A DNA stretch of 6,194 bases, from positions 1-6,194 of the forward strand of contig DRHE01000393.1 of the NCBI GenBank assembly GCA_011049745.1, written 5' to 3'. The DNA comes from Spirochaetales bacterium (GTDB lineage: Bacteria; Spirochaetota; Spirochaetia; SZUA-6; DRHE01). The notes under the pieces are model-generated. The model saw only the letters and a program-made list of their open reading frames with translations. It searched no databases and had not been told where the DNA came from. Position numbers and translations under genes: made by a program. This document shows, piece after piece, positions 6,176-6,194 of this stretch; position 1 is the first letter of the stretch; each line of letters begins with the position of its first letter.

Positions 6176-6194
6176 CTGACTCTTATACACATCT
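6176..6194 (-). other. Tn5/Nextera mosaic-end adapter remnant at the contig end
   Basis: Read on the minus strand, the final 19 bases are AGATGTGTATAAGAGTCAG. The Tn5 mosaic end used in tagmentation libraries is AGATGTGTATAAGAGACAG. They differ at one position (6179), and the first 15 bases match exactly. Placement exactly at the terminus makes library adapter far more likely than genomic sequence or a real Tn5 end. The exact adapter/genome boundary could be 6179/6180 or 6175/6176. Confidence 0.92.

Noticed and set aside
6176..6194. A genuine Tn5-type transposon end, hence a mobile element boundary.
   Set aside because: The match is to the engineered mosaic end used in library preparation, it is flush with the contig end, and there is no transposase or target duplication.

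Overview
This window looks like one draft or metagenomic/single-cell contig. Both ends carry artefacts, and between them lie four ordinary chromosomal genes. I lean towards a spirochaete, with moderate confidence. The S1C protease has a C-terminal tail (…QLAAYLETDTFL) that I associate with spirochaetal homologues. A large MptE-like (DUF115) protein and a REC-plus-RsbW-type-ATPase fusion also fit that group. No rRNA, tRNA, mobile element, CRISPR array or phage gene is visible.

Layout: Positions 1-173 are best read as a fold-back copy of the sequence that truly lies upstream of the first gene. Bases 1-45 are the exact reverse complement of 174-218. On the minus strand, 173..1 encodes the last 32 codons of an unknown protein, a TAATG stop/start overlap, and the missing first 25 codons of the DUF115 gene. 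Positions 174-1865 (+) hold the rest of that DUF115 gene. A 69-bp GC-rich spacer with repeated CCGCTCC follows. lepA (elongation factor 4) runs convergently at 3737..1935 (-). Upstream of lepA, an AT-rich divergent spacer carries a good sigma70-type promoter (TTGATT-16-TATAAT) for the next gene. That gene, 3835-4731 (+), is a response regulator fused to an RsbW-like ATPase. It meets a 5'-truncated HtrA/DegP-type protease (6175..4736, -) tail to tail, with only 4 bp between the stop codons. The last 19 bases match the Tn5/Nextera mosaic-end sequence at 18 of 19 positions. They are almost certainly adapter, so the apparent GTG start of the protease lies in non-genomic sequence.

How the genes relate: they do not form one pathway. 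The strands alternate (+,-,+,-), so the first three genes are separate transcription units within the window. The DUF115 gene was probably translationally coupled to an unseen upstream gene. LepA is a housekeeping translation GTPase. The REC/ATPase fusion is likely the output of a phosphorelay that acts by partner switching on an STAS or sigma-factor target not present here. The protease is an envelope quality-control enzyme. The most consequential observations are the two end artefacts, because uncorrected they yield two wrong protein N-termini. Biologically, the REC-RsbW fusion is the most interesting gene.
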